A stretch of 64,000 nucleotides of DNA from Nocardia sp. SYP-A9097 (GTDB lineage Bacteria > Actinomycetota > Actinomycetes > Mycobacteriales > Mycobacteriaceae): the NCBI RefSeq assembly GCF_009649815.1, contig NZ_WJIC01000006.1:310001-374000 (forward strand). The letters are read 5' to 3'. The translations under genes and the position numbers were made by a program. Shown here one piece after another: positions 44,644 to 53,828 of this stretch. The number at the start of each line of letters is the position of its first letter. The first letter of the stretch is position 1. Under the pieces are notes generated by a model. That model made no database searches. It was given only the letters and a program-made list of their open reading frames with translations, and was not told where the DNA came from.

Positions 44644-45288
44644 ATGTCAATGATGAACGTGCCCGCACCGGCCCGGACCTGGGGCGGTCGAACCCAGCAG
44701 GAACGCCGTACCGAACGCCGCCGCAGACTGATCGACGCGGCGCTGGCGATATGGCTCGAAAACGGCTGGGCCGCAGTCACAATGCGCGGTATCTGCACCG
44801 CCGCGGGCTTGAACGATCGCTACTTCTACGAGCACTTCGCCGACCGCGACGAACTACTCGCCGCGGTTTGGGACGAGGTCTGCTTCGAGGTCTTCGGCGA
44901 ATTGTCCGGCGTAGTGGCCGAACACGTGCACCTGCGACCCCTGGAAATCCTGCACGAGGTGATCGCCCGCGCCGTAGCCCTGCAGGTGGACAGCCCCGCC
45001 CGCATCCTCTTCGGCGATCACGCCGGCAGCCGCATCCTGGAGGAGCGCCGCAAAACCATGCTCACCGAGGCCACCGACCTGCTCATCGCCACCGGCCGCC
45101 CCTACCTGCGCCCCGGCTTCGACGAGTCCGACCTCCGCATGGGAACCCTCATGGGCATAGGCGGTTTCGTGGAACTTCTCACCGCCTGGCGCACCGGCGC
45201 CATCGAATCCGACACCGACCGCATAATCGACCATGTAACCCGCACCGCCAACCTGCTCGGCGCGCAATACCTCGCACTTCCCGAGTGA
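44644..45288 (+). CDS. TetR-family regulator of the oxidative cluster
   Basis: A 214-residue regulator: the HTH is RRRRLIDAALAIWLENGWAAVTMRGICTAAGLNDRYFYEHFADRDELLAAVW, with the unusual LNDRYFYEHF recognition helix. The ligand domain follows without clear motifs. Divergent from the SDR-diiron-monooxygenase operon and next to the palindrome at 44585-44602, so it probably represses that operon. It converges with the amidohydrolase, 8 bases between stops. Confidence 0.85.
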   Translation: MSMMNVPAPARTWGGRTQQERRTERRRRLIDAALAIWLENGWAAVTMRGICTAAGLNDRYFYEHFADRDELLAAVWDEVCFEVFGELSGVVAEHVHLRPLEILHEVIARAVALQVDSPARILFGDHAGSRILEERRKTMLTEATDLLIATGRPYLRPGFDESDLRMGTLMGIGGFVELLTAWRTGAIESDTDRIIDHVTRTANLLGAQYLALPE

Positions 45289-45296
45289 ACCCGAGT

Positions 45297-46373
45297 TCAG
45301 AGATTGTCGATGTGGTAGACGCGCTGGGCATTACCGCGGAAGATCTGCTCCAATGCCTTCTCGTCCGCGCCGTGCTCGGTGAGGGCGGTCGCCACCGCCT
45401 CGGCGGCATTGCCGATACTCGTAATCGGTTTGTCCACAGGGAAATTGGATCCCCAGATGAGCCGATCCGCGCCGAAGACATCCAGTGCGTGCTGTAGCAG
45501 CGGCGAAATACGTTCCAGCAGTACGGGTACCGGTGTGGGATTGCCGCGCGGGGGCACGGGATGCCCGAGGATCGGCATCATCAGGCCGCTTACTTTGGCC
45601 ATCACATTCGGATGGGTGGCGAGTGCGCTCAGGTCGTCGCGCCAGCGAATGAACAGCTCGCGCCGCTGCCCCGGATTACGTCCGGTCTCCCTGCCCACCG
45701 GCCCGAAAATGCCCGCGGGCGTACCGAGATGGTTCAGCACGATGGTGGCGTCCGGATAGTGCCCGGCCAGCGTGGTCACCTCCGGTAACTGCTGCGAATA
45801 CACCCACGCCTCGAAGCCGAGACCGCGTTCGGCCAGCGCACCGAAGCCATTCAGGAATTCGGGGGAGGTGAGCGCGCCGGGTGTCTTGTTGTGCGCGCGC
45901 ACCTTCGGATCGGGATGGTATTCGACCCGGGTCCGAATGCCCCGGAACAGCGGTGACGCCGCCATATGCGCGTCCAGCAGCTCCGCGAACCCGGGCGCGG
46001 CCGGATCGCCCGCACCGATGATCGCGCCGAGCGCGGGCGTATCCACACCGAACGGCAGGCTCGCCACCCACCGCGTCTCGCCGACCGGTGCCAGCGGACC
46101 CTTACCGGCCCACTCCACCTCGATATGCACAATGCCCTCGACCGGCACGTCCCCGGCATCGGCCCGATAGTCGGCGGGCAGATACGGGTGTACGAACGGT
46201 TCGGGGTCGCCGACGAATTCGCGATCCCGGCGCGGTGCCAGCCGCTTGGCCCAATCGATCGGAACCGGTATGGCCCGGAAGAGTTTGGCGAGCCCGCTGA
46301 ATTCGCGCGGTGTGGTCAGCGGATCCCACTGATGGATGTGCGCGTCGACGACTGTCATGCCCGCGAGGTCCAT
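45297..46373 (-). CDS. Amidohydrolase-family (ACMSD-like) hydrolase
   Basis: A 358-residue TIM-barrel enzyme. The metal motif is VDAHIHQWDP at the N-terminus, a later His in IVLNHLGTPAG and the catalytic Asp region is LIWGSNFPVDKP. This amidohydrolase_2 type hydrolyses lactones or decarboxylates acids. Given the Baeyer-Villiger enzyme nearby, a lactonase acting on its product is attractive but only inferred. Transcribed on its own from the opposite side of the tetR. Confidence 0.85.
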   Translation of the reverse strand: MDLAGMTVVDAHIHQWDPLTTPREFSGLAKLFRAIPVPIDWAKRLAPRRDREFVGDPEPFVHPYLPADYRADAGDVPVEGIVHIEVEWAGKGPLAPVGETRWVASLPFGVDTPALGAIIGAGDPAAPGFAELLDAHMAASPLFRGIRTRVEYHPDPKVRAHNKTPGALTSPEFLNGFGALAERGLGFEAWVYSQQLPEVTTLAGHYPDATIVLNHLGTPAGIFGPVGRETGRNPGQRRELFIRWRDDLSALATHPNVMAKVSGLMMPILGHPVPPRGNPTPVPVLLERISPLLQHALDVFGADRLIWGSNFPVDKPITSIGNAAEAVATALTEHGADEKALEQIFRGNAQRVYHIDNL

Positions 46374-46448
46374 GATGTCCCTTCCGTCCGGGTCGGCCTG
46401 ATGCGGATTGTTCCACGCCCCGCACGGCGAAACGCCGAATTCGGAGTG

Positions 46449-47777
46449 CTACAGCCCGAGTCCCGCCCCGATCGGCTGACCGAGCGTGATTCCCGGCGGC
46501 ATGGCGAAGATGGCGCTGCCGGTGTGTTGAATAACGGTATTGAGCCGATCGGTCGCGGCGAGCAGCCGCTGCGCCCGGATGAACTGCTCCGGTGGATTGT
46601 TCATATACGCCGCGAACAGCAGTCCGGCATCGAGCTGGGCATGACCACCGTGCTTGTGGTCGGGGTCGGTCCCGTCCGGATGACTGTGCGCGGGGACGGA
46701 TTCCGCCGCAGCACCGGAGTCGGTGGCCGCACTGGTCGCCACCAGCGTGCCGTAGTCGTAGCTGTATCCGCGCCGCAGCATGGGAATGCCGTGCACCAAC
46801 CGCACATGCGCATCCGCCGGAATGACGGGCTCACCATTGGCGGCGCGTGCGTCCAGGTCCACCGGATCGGTCTCCACACTGCCGCTCAACGGCGACCCGT
46901 CATCGCGCCGCCGCCCGATGATCCGGTCCTGCTCCGGGCGCGAGAGCTGATCCCATTCGGCGGTGCTCATCCTGATCTTGCGGAACACCAGATACGTTCC
47001 GCCATGGAACCATTCGGGCTCCTCGGGCGCGTTCACCCAGACCGCCGCGTCGAAGGCGGTGCTGCCCGCACTCGGGTTCGCGGTCCCGTCCTTGTGCCCG
47101 AACATATTTCGTGGTGTACCGCCGTCGGCGGGCCGGCTCAGGAAACCGTGCTGGGTCCAGCGCAGCTTGGCCAATCCCGGCATGCGGGCGCGCAGCGCGC
47201 GAAAGGCGTGACTGACGATCTGCGGATCATCGGAGCAGATCTGCGCCATGATGTCACCGCCGGTCCAGCTGCCGCGCAACTTATCTCCCGGAAATTCGGG
47301 CAGGTCGGTGAGGTGCCGGGGCCGCCGATCCGCCAGCCCCGACCACTCCGCGAAGACCGCCGGGCCGAGGCCGAGGGTGATGGTGAGCCGGGCCGGATCG
47401 AGCCCCGTCGCGAAATCGGTGTGATCACTGAATCCCGCTGCGCTGCCGGGCTTGTCGGGTACCCGCGTGCCTGCGGTCAGGGCCGCGGCGGTCGCGGTCC
47501 AGGCGGCCAGCAGATCCCGCAGTACGCCGCGGTCCCGGCTCGCCAGATCGCAGGACAGGAACAGGGCGTGCGATTGCGCGGTGGTGGCGATTCCGGCCTG
47601 GTGAGCGGCGTGGAAAGCGACTGTGCGAGAGGTGGTTTCGCCCGGGGCGGTGACCCGGCCCGCGACCACGCCCGCGGTGGCCGCGCCCGCCGCGACGATT
47701 GCCGAACCGAAGAGTCCGCGACGCGAGACCCGGGGCATGCCAAAAGAATTACTACGATCCGTAGTAGATTCGCTCAT
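46449..47777 (-). CDS. efeB: Dyp-type haem peroxidase, Tat-exported (EfeB-like)
   Basis: A 442-residue peroxidase. The Tat signal is VSRRGLFGSAIVAAGAATAG. The DyP motif NMFGHKDGTANPS holds the catalytic Asp; the proximal haem His lies further on, in the VPAHSHPDG or similar His-rich stretch or in VRLVHGIPMLRRGYSYDYG, the usual distal/proximal region. The classical EfeO and EfeU partners are absent here. ATG at 47777, two codons inside the longer frame. Divergent from a MarR gene. Confidence 0.85.
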   Translation of the reverse strand: MSESTTDRSNSFGMPRVSRRGLFGSAIVAAGAATAGVVAGRVTAPGETTSRTVAFHAAHQAGIATTAQSHALFLSCDLASRDRGVLRDLLAAWTATAAALTAGTRVPDKPGSAAGFSDHTDFATGLDPARLTITLGLGPAVFAEWSGLADRRPRHLTDLPEFPGDKLRGSWTGGDIMAQICSDDPQIVSHAFRALRARMPGLAKLRWTQHGFLSRPADGGTPRNMFGHKDGTANPSAGSTAFDAAVWVNAPEEPEWFHGGTYLVFRKIRMSTAEWDQLSRPEQDRIIGRRRDDGSPLSGSVETDPVDLDARAANGEPVIPADAHVRLVHGIPMLRRGYSYDYGTLVATSAATDSGAAAESVPAHSHPDGTDPDHKHGGHAQLDAGLLFAAYMNNPPEQFIRAQRLLAATDRLNTVIQHTGSAIFAMPPGITLGQPIGAGLGL

Positions 47778-47806
47778 GGTCACGAAGCGTAGCCGGGTTT
47801 CGGTTC

Positions 47807-47827
47807 ACCTTCAACCATACTGAAGGT
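47807..47827. promoter_or_regulatory. Operator-like inverted repeat between efeB and marR
   Basis: ACCTTCA-accatac-TGAAGGT: a perfect 7-bp inverted repeat with a 7-base spacer. It sits in the divergent gap 30 bases from the peroxidase start. The geometry equals that of the MarR site at 24287-24307. Confidence 0.6.
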
Positions 47828-47883
47828 TGGTGAAAAGCGCACGGTTGCCCGGCCGCAACCGGTTCATGCGCGAGACTGGAGCC

Positions 47884-48330
47884 GTGACCACCGAGAACGG
47901 CCGTCCCCGACCGCAGATCACCAGCGCCGGAATTGTCCTGCTCACCCTGGCCCGGCGCGTCGAGACCGAACTCAATGCCGCGCTCACCCCTCTCGGCCTC
48001 ACCGTCGCCAGATTCGGTTTGCTGGCACACATTTCCGTCATCCCCGGCGCCTCGTTCAGTGACCTGGCCCGCCTGTCCGGCATCAGTGTGCAGAGCGTGC
48101 ACACCGCGGTGAAAACCCTGGTCGCCAATGGTCTGGTGCGGGACAGCACCGCCCGCGCGGGAACGGCGTCGACAATCGAACTGACCGACGCCGGCACCCG
48201 GTTACTGCGAAAGGCCGAACAGGTGGCCGTCGAGGTCGACGAGCACATGTTCGGCCCCGACGCCGATCCGATTCAACGACAGATCGGGCAGAGCGTGCTC
48301 GCCGCCTTCGCCGCCGAACCGGACTCCTGA
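47884..48330 (+). CDS. MarR-family regulator
   Basis: About 148 residues from VTTENGRPRPQ. The winged helix is LTPLGLTVARFGLLAHISVIPGASFSDLARLSGISVQSVHTAVKTLVANGLVRDSTARAGTAST. GGAG lies 5 bases before the GTG at 47884; an ATG at 47866 is the alternative. Probably controls the divergent peroxidase gene through the inverted repeat at 47807-47827, perhaps in response to oxidants. No redox Cys is visible. Confidence 0.82.
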   Translation: MTTENGRPRPQITSAGIVLLTLARRVETELNAALTPLGLTVARFGLLAHISVIPGASFSDLARLSGISVQSVHTAVKTLVANGLVRDSTARAGTASTIELTDAGTRLLRKAEQVAVEVDEHMFGPDADPIQRQIGQSVLAAFAAEPDS

Positions 48331-48343
48331 TACACCCGGGAGA

Positions 48344-48781
48344 TCAGGCGGTCTCGTAGTCGAAGCTGATGTGGTGAGTACCGTCCGCGTCGATATCGAT
48401 ACTGCCCGCGCCCGTGATACCCGCCAGCTCACCGGTGCCGCTGCCCGGCACGATAATGAAGAACTGCTCGCTGCGGTCGGTACCGGTGGTGGTGGCCGAA
48501 TGCGCGAAATTGAACGCTCCCGCACGGCCGTTGAGCGAACCCTCGAAAGACTCCATGGCCAGATACGTTCCGGTCTCGGTGGCCTGATCGAACGCGGCGG
48601 TGAATACGGTCGCCGCGCGGCCCGCCACCTCACCCTCGAACTGCTTCTCCATCAACATGACGCCCACGGGCACACCGGTCGCGACGGCCGGGTCCGGGAC
48701 GACCTCGGTGGGTACGAACGACTTCACACTGAAAGTTCCTGTTGCCTGCACGAATTCGAGCCTAACGGCGGGGTCCGACAT
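48344..48781 (-). CDS. DUF3224-like small protein
   Basis: A 145-residue beta-rich protein: RLEFVQATGTFSVKSFVPTEV, GVMLMEKQFEGEVAGRAATVFTAAFDQATETGTYLAMESFEGSLNGRAGAFNFAHSATT, ending GAGSIDIDADGTHHISFDYE. This is the DUF3224 pattern, possibly an allene-oxide-cyclase-like barrel. Function unknown. The ATG at 48781 was chosen because family homology starts at MSDPAVRLEF. An earlier ATG at 48814 overlaps the icmF stop (TGATG) and would couple the two. Confidence 0.75.
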   Translation of the reverse strand: MSDPAVRLEFVQATGTFSVKSFVPTEVVPDPAVATGVPVGVMLMEKQFEGEVAGRAATVFTAAFDQATETGTYLAMESFEGSLNGRAGAFNFAHSATTTGTDRSEQFFIIVPGSGTGELAGITGAGSIDIDADGTHHISFDYETA

Positions 48782-48813
48782 GATCTTGGATAAACACGTC
48801 AGACATTCGCGCA

Positions 48814-51800
48814 TCAGACATTGCGCCGATACTGCCCGCCCACGGTGAAGAAGGTGTCGGTCACCTGCTGCAGCGTGCACACCCGCGCGGCATCCATGAG
48901 CACCTCGAACACATTCGCGTCCGTACTCGCCGCCTCCGCCAGCCGGGCCAGCGCCGCCGGAGCCGCATCCCGATTCCGGGCCGTGAACTCGCGCACCCGG
49001 CGCAGCTGCGACTGCTTCTCCTGCTCGGTGCCGCGCGCCAACTCCAGCACCCGATGCTCCTCCGCATGCGGATTCCGGAAGGTGTTCACGCCGATAATCG
49101 GCAGGCTCCCTTCATGTTTGCGCCGCTCGTACAGCATCGACTCATCCTGGATGCGGCCCCGCTGATACCCGGTCTCCATGGCACCGAGCACCCCGCCGCG
49201 TTCGGAGATGCGCTCGAATTCGCTCAGCACCGCCTCCTCCACCAGATCGGTGAGCTCATCGATGATGAAACTGCCCTGCAGCGGATTCTCATTCATCGCC
49301 AGGCCCCACTCGCGATTGATGATCAGCTGAATCGCCAGCGCCCGGCGCACCGACTCCTCGGTCGGGGTGGTGACCGCCTCGTCGTAGGCATTGGTGTGCA
49401 GGCTGTTGCAATTGTCGTAGACGGCGATCAGCGCCTGCAGCGTGGTGCGAATATCGTTGAAGCTCATCTCCTGTGCGTGCAGCGACCGGCCCGAGGTCTG
49501 CACGTGATACTTCAGTTTCTGCGAGCGCTCATCGGCCCCGTACCGGTCCCGCATGGCGACCGCCCAGATGCGCCGCGCCACCCGCCCGATCACCGAATAC
49601 TCCGCATCCATGCCATTGGAGAAGAAGAACGACAGATTCGGCGCGAAATCGTCGATCCGCATACCGCGCGCCAGATACGACTCCACATAGGTGAAACCGT
49701 TCGCGAGCGTGAACGCCAGCTGACTGATCGGATTCGCCCCGGCCTCGGCAATGTGATAGCCGGAGATCGACACCGAGTAGAAGTTGCGAACGCTGTTGCG
49801 CACGAACCATTCCTGAATATCGGCCATCATGCGCAGACTGAATTCGGTGGAGAAGATGCAGGTGTTCTGGCCCTGATCCTCCTTGAGAATGTCCGCCTGC
49901 ACGGTGCCGCGCACGGTCGCCAGGGTCTGCGCGCGCAGCTCCGCAGCCTCCTCGGCGGTGGGCTCGCGGTCCTGTGCCGCCGAGAACTGTTCCTGCGCTT
50001 GATCAATGGCGGCATTGAGATAGAACGCCAGAATCGTGGGCGCGGGACCATTGATGGTCATCGAGACCGACGTACTCGGTGCGTCCAGATCGAAGCCGTC
50101 GTACAGCGCCTTCATATCGTCGAGGGTGGCAATCGAGACGCCGGAGGTGCCGACCTTGCCATAGATATCCGGCCGCTCCGCCGGATCATGTCCATACAGG
50201 GTCACCGAATCGAATGCGGTCGAAAGCCGTTTGGCCTCAGCATGTTCCGACAACACCTTGAACCGCCGATTGGTGCGGAACGGGTCACCCTCTCCGGCGA
50301 ACATGCGCGCCGGATCCTCATTGTCCCGCTTGAACGCAAACACCCCGGCGGTGAACGGAAACCTCCCCGGCAGATTCTCCGCCCGCAGAAACCGCAGCAG
50401 CTCACCATGATCGGTGTACCGGGGGAGTGCTACTCGGGGAATCGAACTGCCGGACAAGCTCTCCCGCCGCAACGGCGTCCGCAACTCCCTACCCCGAATC
50501 CGAACCACCTGCTCCGCCCCCTGATATGACTCGACGACAGCGGGCCATTCCGCCAGCAGCGTGGCGCTTTCGGGTGCCAGATCCGCGCGTGCCCGATCCA
50601 GCAGCTCCCCGATGGCGGCTGCCCCTTCCGTCATCCCGGCGCGTTTTTGGCCGGGATCCACCCCGGTCAGTGGATCCCGGCCAAAAGCATGCTGGGATGA
50701 CGAGGGGGAGGCAGCTGCCGAAGGGGTGAGTTCGTCAAGCACCAGCTCCAGGCGCTGAACCCGTTGTGCGGCAGCACTTTGCCGGGCAGTCGCGGCGTGA
50801 TAGTCCCGCACCGTCTCGGCGATCTCGGCCAGATACCGCACCCGGGCGGGTGGAATGATCTGCGCGAACCGGGTCGAGGTTCGGGTATTCACCCGCGCCA
50901 GTACACCGGGTTCCAGCGGCAGTCCCTGTTCGCCGAGCAGTCCGCGCAAATGCTGGTACAGCGCCGTCACGCCGTCATCGTTGAATGTCGCGGCGCTGGT
51001 GCCGAATACCGGCATATCCTCCGGTGCGGCATGGAATGCCTCCCGGTTGCGCACCAGCTGCCGCGACACATCGCGCAGCGCGTCTTCCGCGCCACGCCGC
51101 TCGAATTTATTGACGGCCACCACATCCGCGTAATCCAGCATGTCGATCTTCTCCAGCTGGGAGGCCGCGCCGAACTCCGGTGTCATGACATACAGCGAGA
51201 CATCCACATGTTCGGCGATCGCCGCGTCGCCCTGCCCGATACCGGGTGTCTCCAGCACGACGAGGTCGTAACCCGCTGCCTTGCAAGCGATTACCATGGC
51301 ATCGATATTCCGCGGCAGCTCGCGCTCACCCCGGGTGGCCAGCGAACGGAAGTACACCCGTTCGGGGTCCAGGGCATTCATGCGAATGCGATCGCCGAGC
51401 AGCGCACCGCCGCCGCGCCGCCGGGTGGGATCGACCGCCAGCACCGCCACCCGCAGCTTGTCCTGCTGATCGGTGCGCAGCCGTCGAACGAGTTCGTCTG
51501 TGAGAGAAGACTTTCCGGACCCACCCGTACCGGTGATGCCGAGTACGGGCACCTGCCGTCGTGCCGCCGCCGCGGTCAGCTCGGCCAGGTCCGCCGCCGC
51601 CAGCGCATCCTGTTGTAGGCAGGTGAGGGTCCGGGCCAGTGCCGCCCGGTCTCCGCTCAGCACCGCCTCGACCGGTGCGGGCGTGACCGTCAGATCCACA
51701 TCGCAGCCCGCGATCAGTTGATTGATCATGCCCGGCAGTCCGAGCCGCTGCCCGTCCTCCGGCGAGAAGATGGTCACCCCGGCCGCCGCCAGCCGCGCGA

Positions 51801-52122
51801 TCTCCTCGGGCACGATCACCCCGCCGCCCCCGCCGAAGATGCGCACGTGCCCCGCCCCGGCCTCCCGCAATGCGGCGGCGAGGTACTCGAAGTATTCGAT
51901 GTGTCCGCCCTGATACGAGCTGACCGCGACCCCCTGCACGTCCTCGCTGACCGCCGCATCCACCACTTCGCTCACGGCCCGGTTGTGTCCGAGATGAATC
52001 ACCTCGGCCCCTTGCGCCTGCAGGATTCTGCGCATGATGTTGATGGCCGCGTCATGGCCGTCGAACAGCGCCGCCGAGGTCACGAACCGTACCGGGTTCG
52101 CCGGAACATGCAGATCGGCCAT
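48814..52122 (-). CDS. icmF: Fused isobutyryl-CoA mutase
   Basis: A 1102-residue B12 enzyme interconverting isobutyryl-CoA and butyryl-CoA. The N-terminal B12 domain has FDGHDAAINIM (DxHxxG type, residues 20-30). The MeaI-type GTPase chaperone begins GITGTGGSGKSS (about 185-196). The C-terminal mutase barrel includes DIYGKVGTSGVSI and SISGYHIAEAGANP. Residues about 474-499 are encoded by an inserted palindromic repeat in the linker between GTPase and mutase domains, and the reading frame stays open. The ATG at 52122 fits the family. Divergent from mmsA. Confidence 0.92.
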   Translation of the reverse strand: MADLHVPANPVRFVTSAALFDGHDAAINIMRRILQAQGAEVIHLGHNRAVSEVVDAAVSEDVQGVAVSSYQGGHIEYFEYLAAALREAGAGHVRIFGGGGGVIVPEEIARLAAAGVTIFSPEDGQRLGLPGMINQLIAGCDVDLTVTPAPVEAVLSGDRAALARTLTCLQQDALAAADLAELTAAAARRQVPVLGITGTGGSGKSSLTDELVRRLRTDQQDKLRVAVLAVDPTRRRGGGALLGDRIRMNALDPERVYFRSLATRGERELPRNIDAMVIACKAAGYDLVVLETPGIGQGDAAIAEHVDVSLYVMTPEFGAASQLEKIDMLDYADVVAVNKFERRGAEDALRDVSRQLVRNREAFHAAPEDMPVFGTSAATFNDDGVTALYQHLRGLLGEQGLPLEPGVLARVNTRTSTRFAQIIPPARVRYLAEIAETVRDYHAATARQSAAAQRVQRLELVLDELTPSAAASPSSSQHAFGRDPLTGVDPGQKRAGMTEGAAAIGELLDRARADLAPESATLLAEWPAVVESYQGAEQVVRIRGRELRTPLRRESLSGSSIPRVALPRYTDHGELLRFLRAENLPGRFPFTAGVFAFKRDNEDPARMFAGEGDPFRTNRRFKVLSEHAEAKRLSTAFDSVTLYGHDPAERPDIYGKVGTSGVSIATLDDMKALYDGFDLDAPSTSVSMTINGPAPTILAFYLNAAIDQAQEQFSAAQDREPTAEEAAELRAQTLATVRGTVQADILKEDQGQNTCIFSTEFSLRMMADIQEWFVRNSVRNFYSVSISGYHIAEAGANPISQLAFTLANGFTYVESYLARGMRIDDFAPNLSFFFSNGMDAEYSVIGRVARRIWAVAMRDRYGADERSQKLKYHVQTSGRSLHAQEMSFNDIRTTLQALIAVYDNCNSLHTNAYDEAVTTPTEESVRRALAIQLIINREWGLAMNENPLQGSFIIDELTDLVEEAVLSEFERISERGGVLGAMETGYQRGRIQDESMLYERRKHEGSLPIIGVNTFRNPHAEEHRVLELARGTEQEKQSQLRRVREFTARNRDAAPAALARLAEAASTDANVFEVLMDAARVCTLQQVTDTFFTVGGQYRRNV
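50629..50702. repeat. Dispersed palindromic repeat pair inside icmF
   Basis: Two inverted 33-nt arms (50629-50661 and 50670-50702) with an 8-base centre. The first begins CGTCATCCCGGC and the second ends GGGATGACG. Read in the icmF frame it adds about 25 residues including GVDPGQKRAGMT, with no stop. Flanking sequence (GCTGCC on each side) is partly symmetric too. Confidence 0.9.
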
Positions 52123-52324
52123 GGGATCCTCCACCTCTGCGGCCGTACCGTTGATACCCCAATAGTAGGACGTCAAATCAAATGTGAGGTGAGATCCGCC
52201 ACAGCAACATCTCTGGAAATACATGGATGTCCAACTATATGGTGACCTAAGACCGCGCGACCTATGTGCGGAGCCGGCGTCCCACCTCTGCGGATACCGG
52301 CGGTGACATCGAGACAGGACTGGC
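52123..52324. promoter_or_regulatory. Divergent promoter region of icmF and the mmsA operon
   Basis: 202 bases with two identical 12-mers CCACCTCTGCGG at 52131-52142 and 52282-52293, one near each gene start. The centre (52160-52250) is AT-rich for this genome and should hold both promoters. No B12 riboswitch-like sequence was seen upstream of icmF. Confidence 0.5.
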
Positions 52325-53824
52325 ATGGTTCGCGAACTCACGCACTTCATCGGCGGGCAGCACGTAGCCGGAACCTCCGGCAAATTCCGGGACGTCTTCA
52401 ATCCCAGCACCGGACAGGTGCAGGCGCGGGTACCCCTGGCCAGTAAGGCCGAGGTCGAGGCCGTCATCGCCAATGCCGCGCAAGCGCAGCTCGTCTGGGC
52501 CGCCTACAATCCGCAGAAGCGGGCGCGCGTGCTGATGAAGTTCCTGGCGCTGGTGCAGGACGAGATGGATTCGCTCGCCGCACTGCTCTCCTCCGAGCAC
52601 GGCAAGACCATTCCGGACGCCAAGGGCGATATCCAGCGCGGCCTCGAGGTCATCGAATTCGCCGTCGGCATCCCGCATCTGCTCAAGGGCGAGTACACCG
52701 AGAGCGCCGGCACCGGCATCGACGTGTACTCCATGCGCCAGCCGCTCGGCGTGGTCGCGGGCATCACCCCGTTCAACTTCCCCGCCATGATCCCGCTGTG
52801 GAAGGCCGGACCCGCGCTCGCGTGCGGAAACGCCTTCGTGCTCAAGCCTTCCGAGCGTGACCCGTCCGTGCCGCTGCGCCTGGCCGAGCTGTTCCTCGAG
52901 GCCGGACTGCCCGCGGGCGTGTTCAACGTCGTCAACGGCGACAAGGAAGCCGTCGACACGCTGCTGCACGATGACCGGATCAAGGCGGTCGGCTTCGTCG
53001 GCTCCACCCCGATCGCGCAGTACATCTACGAGACCGCCACCGCCAACGGCAAGCGCGCACAGTGCTTCGGTGGCGCCAAGAACCACGCCATCATCATGCC
53101 GGACGCCGACCTCGACGATGTGGCCGATCAGCTCATCGGCGCGGGCTACGGCTCGGCGGGCGAGCGCTGCATGGCCATCTCCATTGCCGTGCCGGTCGGC
53201 GAGGAGACCGCGGATCGCCTGCGCGACAAGCTGATCGAGCGCATCGCCAAGCTCAATGTCGGCCTCTCCGACGATCCGGGCGCGGACTTCGGTCCCCTGG
53301 TCGGCCAGGACGGCGTGGACCGCGTCAACGATTACGTGCAGATCGGTGTCGACGAGGGCGCGGAGCTCGTCATCGACGGCCGCGGCCTGGTGGTCGAGGG
53401 CGGTGAGGACGGCTTCTTCGCCGGCGCAACGCTTTTCGACCGCGCCACCCCGGAGATGCGGATCTACAAGGAAGAGATCTTCGGTCCCGTGCTCACCATC
53501 GTGCGCGCCAAGGACTACGAGGAGGCGCTGCGCCTGCCGAACGAGCACGAATACGGTAACGGCGTAGCCATTTTCACCCGCGACGGTGACACCGCCCGCG
53601 ACTTCGCCGCGCGCGTACAGGTCGGCATGGTCGGCATCAACGTCCCGATCCCGGTGCCGATCGCGTACCACACCTTCGGCGGCTGGAAGCGTTCCGGCTT
53701 CGGCGATCTCAACCAGCACGGCCCGGACTCGATCCGCTTCTACACCAAGACCAAGACGGTGACCCAGCGCTGGCCCTCCGGACTCAAGGAGAGCAACGCC
53801 TTCGTCATCCCGACCATGGACTGA
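52325..53824 (+). CDS. mmsA: Methylmalonate-semialdehyde dehydrogenase (CoA-acylating)
   Basis: A 499-residue aldehyde dehydrogenase. It has ITPFNFPAMIPLWKAGPALACGN, LKPSERDPSVPLRLAEL, FGGAKNHAIIMPDADLD and the catalytic Cys near 282 in GSAGERCMAIS, which is the MmsA signature. It converts methylmalonate semialdehyde to propionyl-CoA, the last step of valine breakdown. First gene of a tight five-gene operon; 4 bases separate it from the dehydrogenase. ATG at 52325 with ACAGGA upstream. Confidence 0.93.
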   Translation: MVRELTHFIGGQHVAGTSGKFRDVFNPSTGQVQARVPLASKAEVEAVIANAAQAQLVWAAYNPQKRARVLMKFLALVQDEMDSLAALLSSEHGKTIPDAKGDIQRGLEVIEFAVGIPHLLKGEYTESAGTGIDVYSMRQPLGVVAGITPFNFPAMIPLWKAGPALACGNAFVLKPSERDPSVPLRLAELFLEAGLPAGVFNVVNGDKEAVDTLLHDDRIKAVGFVGSTPIAQYIYETATANGKRAQCFGGAKNHAIIMPDADLDDVADQLIGAGYGSAGERCMAISIAVPVGEETADRLRDKLIERIAKLNVGLSDDPGADFGPLVGQDGVDRVNDYVQIGVDEGAELVIDGRGLVVEGGEDGFFAGATLFDRATPEMRIYKEEIFGPVLTIVRAKDYEEALRLPNEHEYGNGVAIFTRDGDTARDFAARVQVGMVGINVPIPVPIAYHTFGGWKRSGFGDLNQHGPDSIRFYTKTKTVTQRWPSGLKESNAFVIPTMD

Positions 53825-53828
53825 CTTC

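Noticed and set aside
47750..47766. Palindrome TACTACG-ATC-CGTAGTA inside the start of efeB
   Set aside because: It is explained by codons of the N-terminus (TTDRS) and lies downstream of the start; a chance palindrome is as likely as an operator.
52123..52324. A B12 riboswitch upstream of icmF
   Set aside because: No B12-box-like sequence or typical leader length; the divergent gap is only 202 bases.
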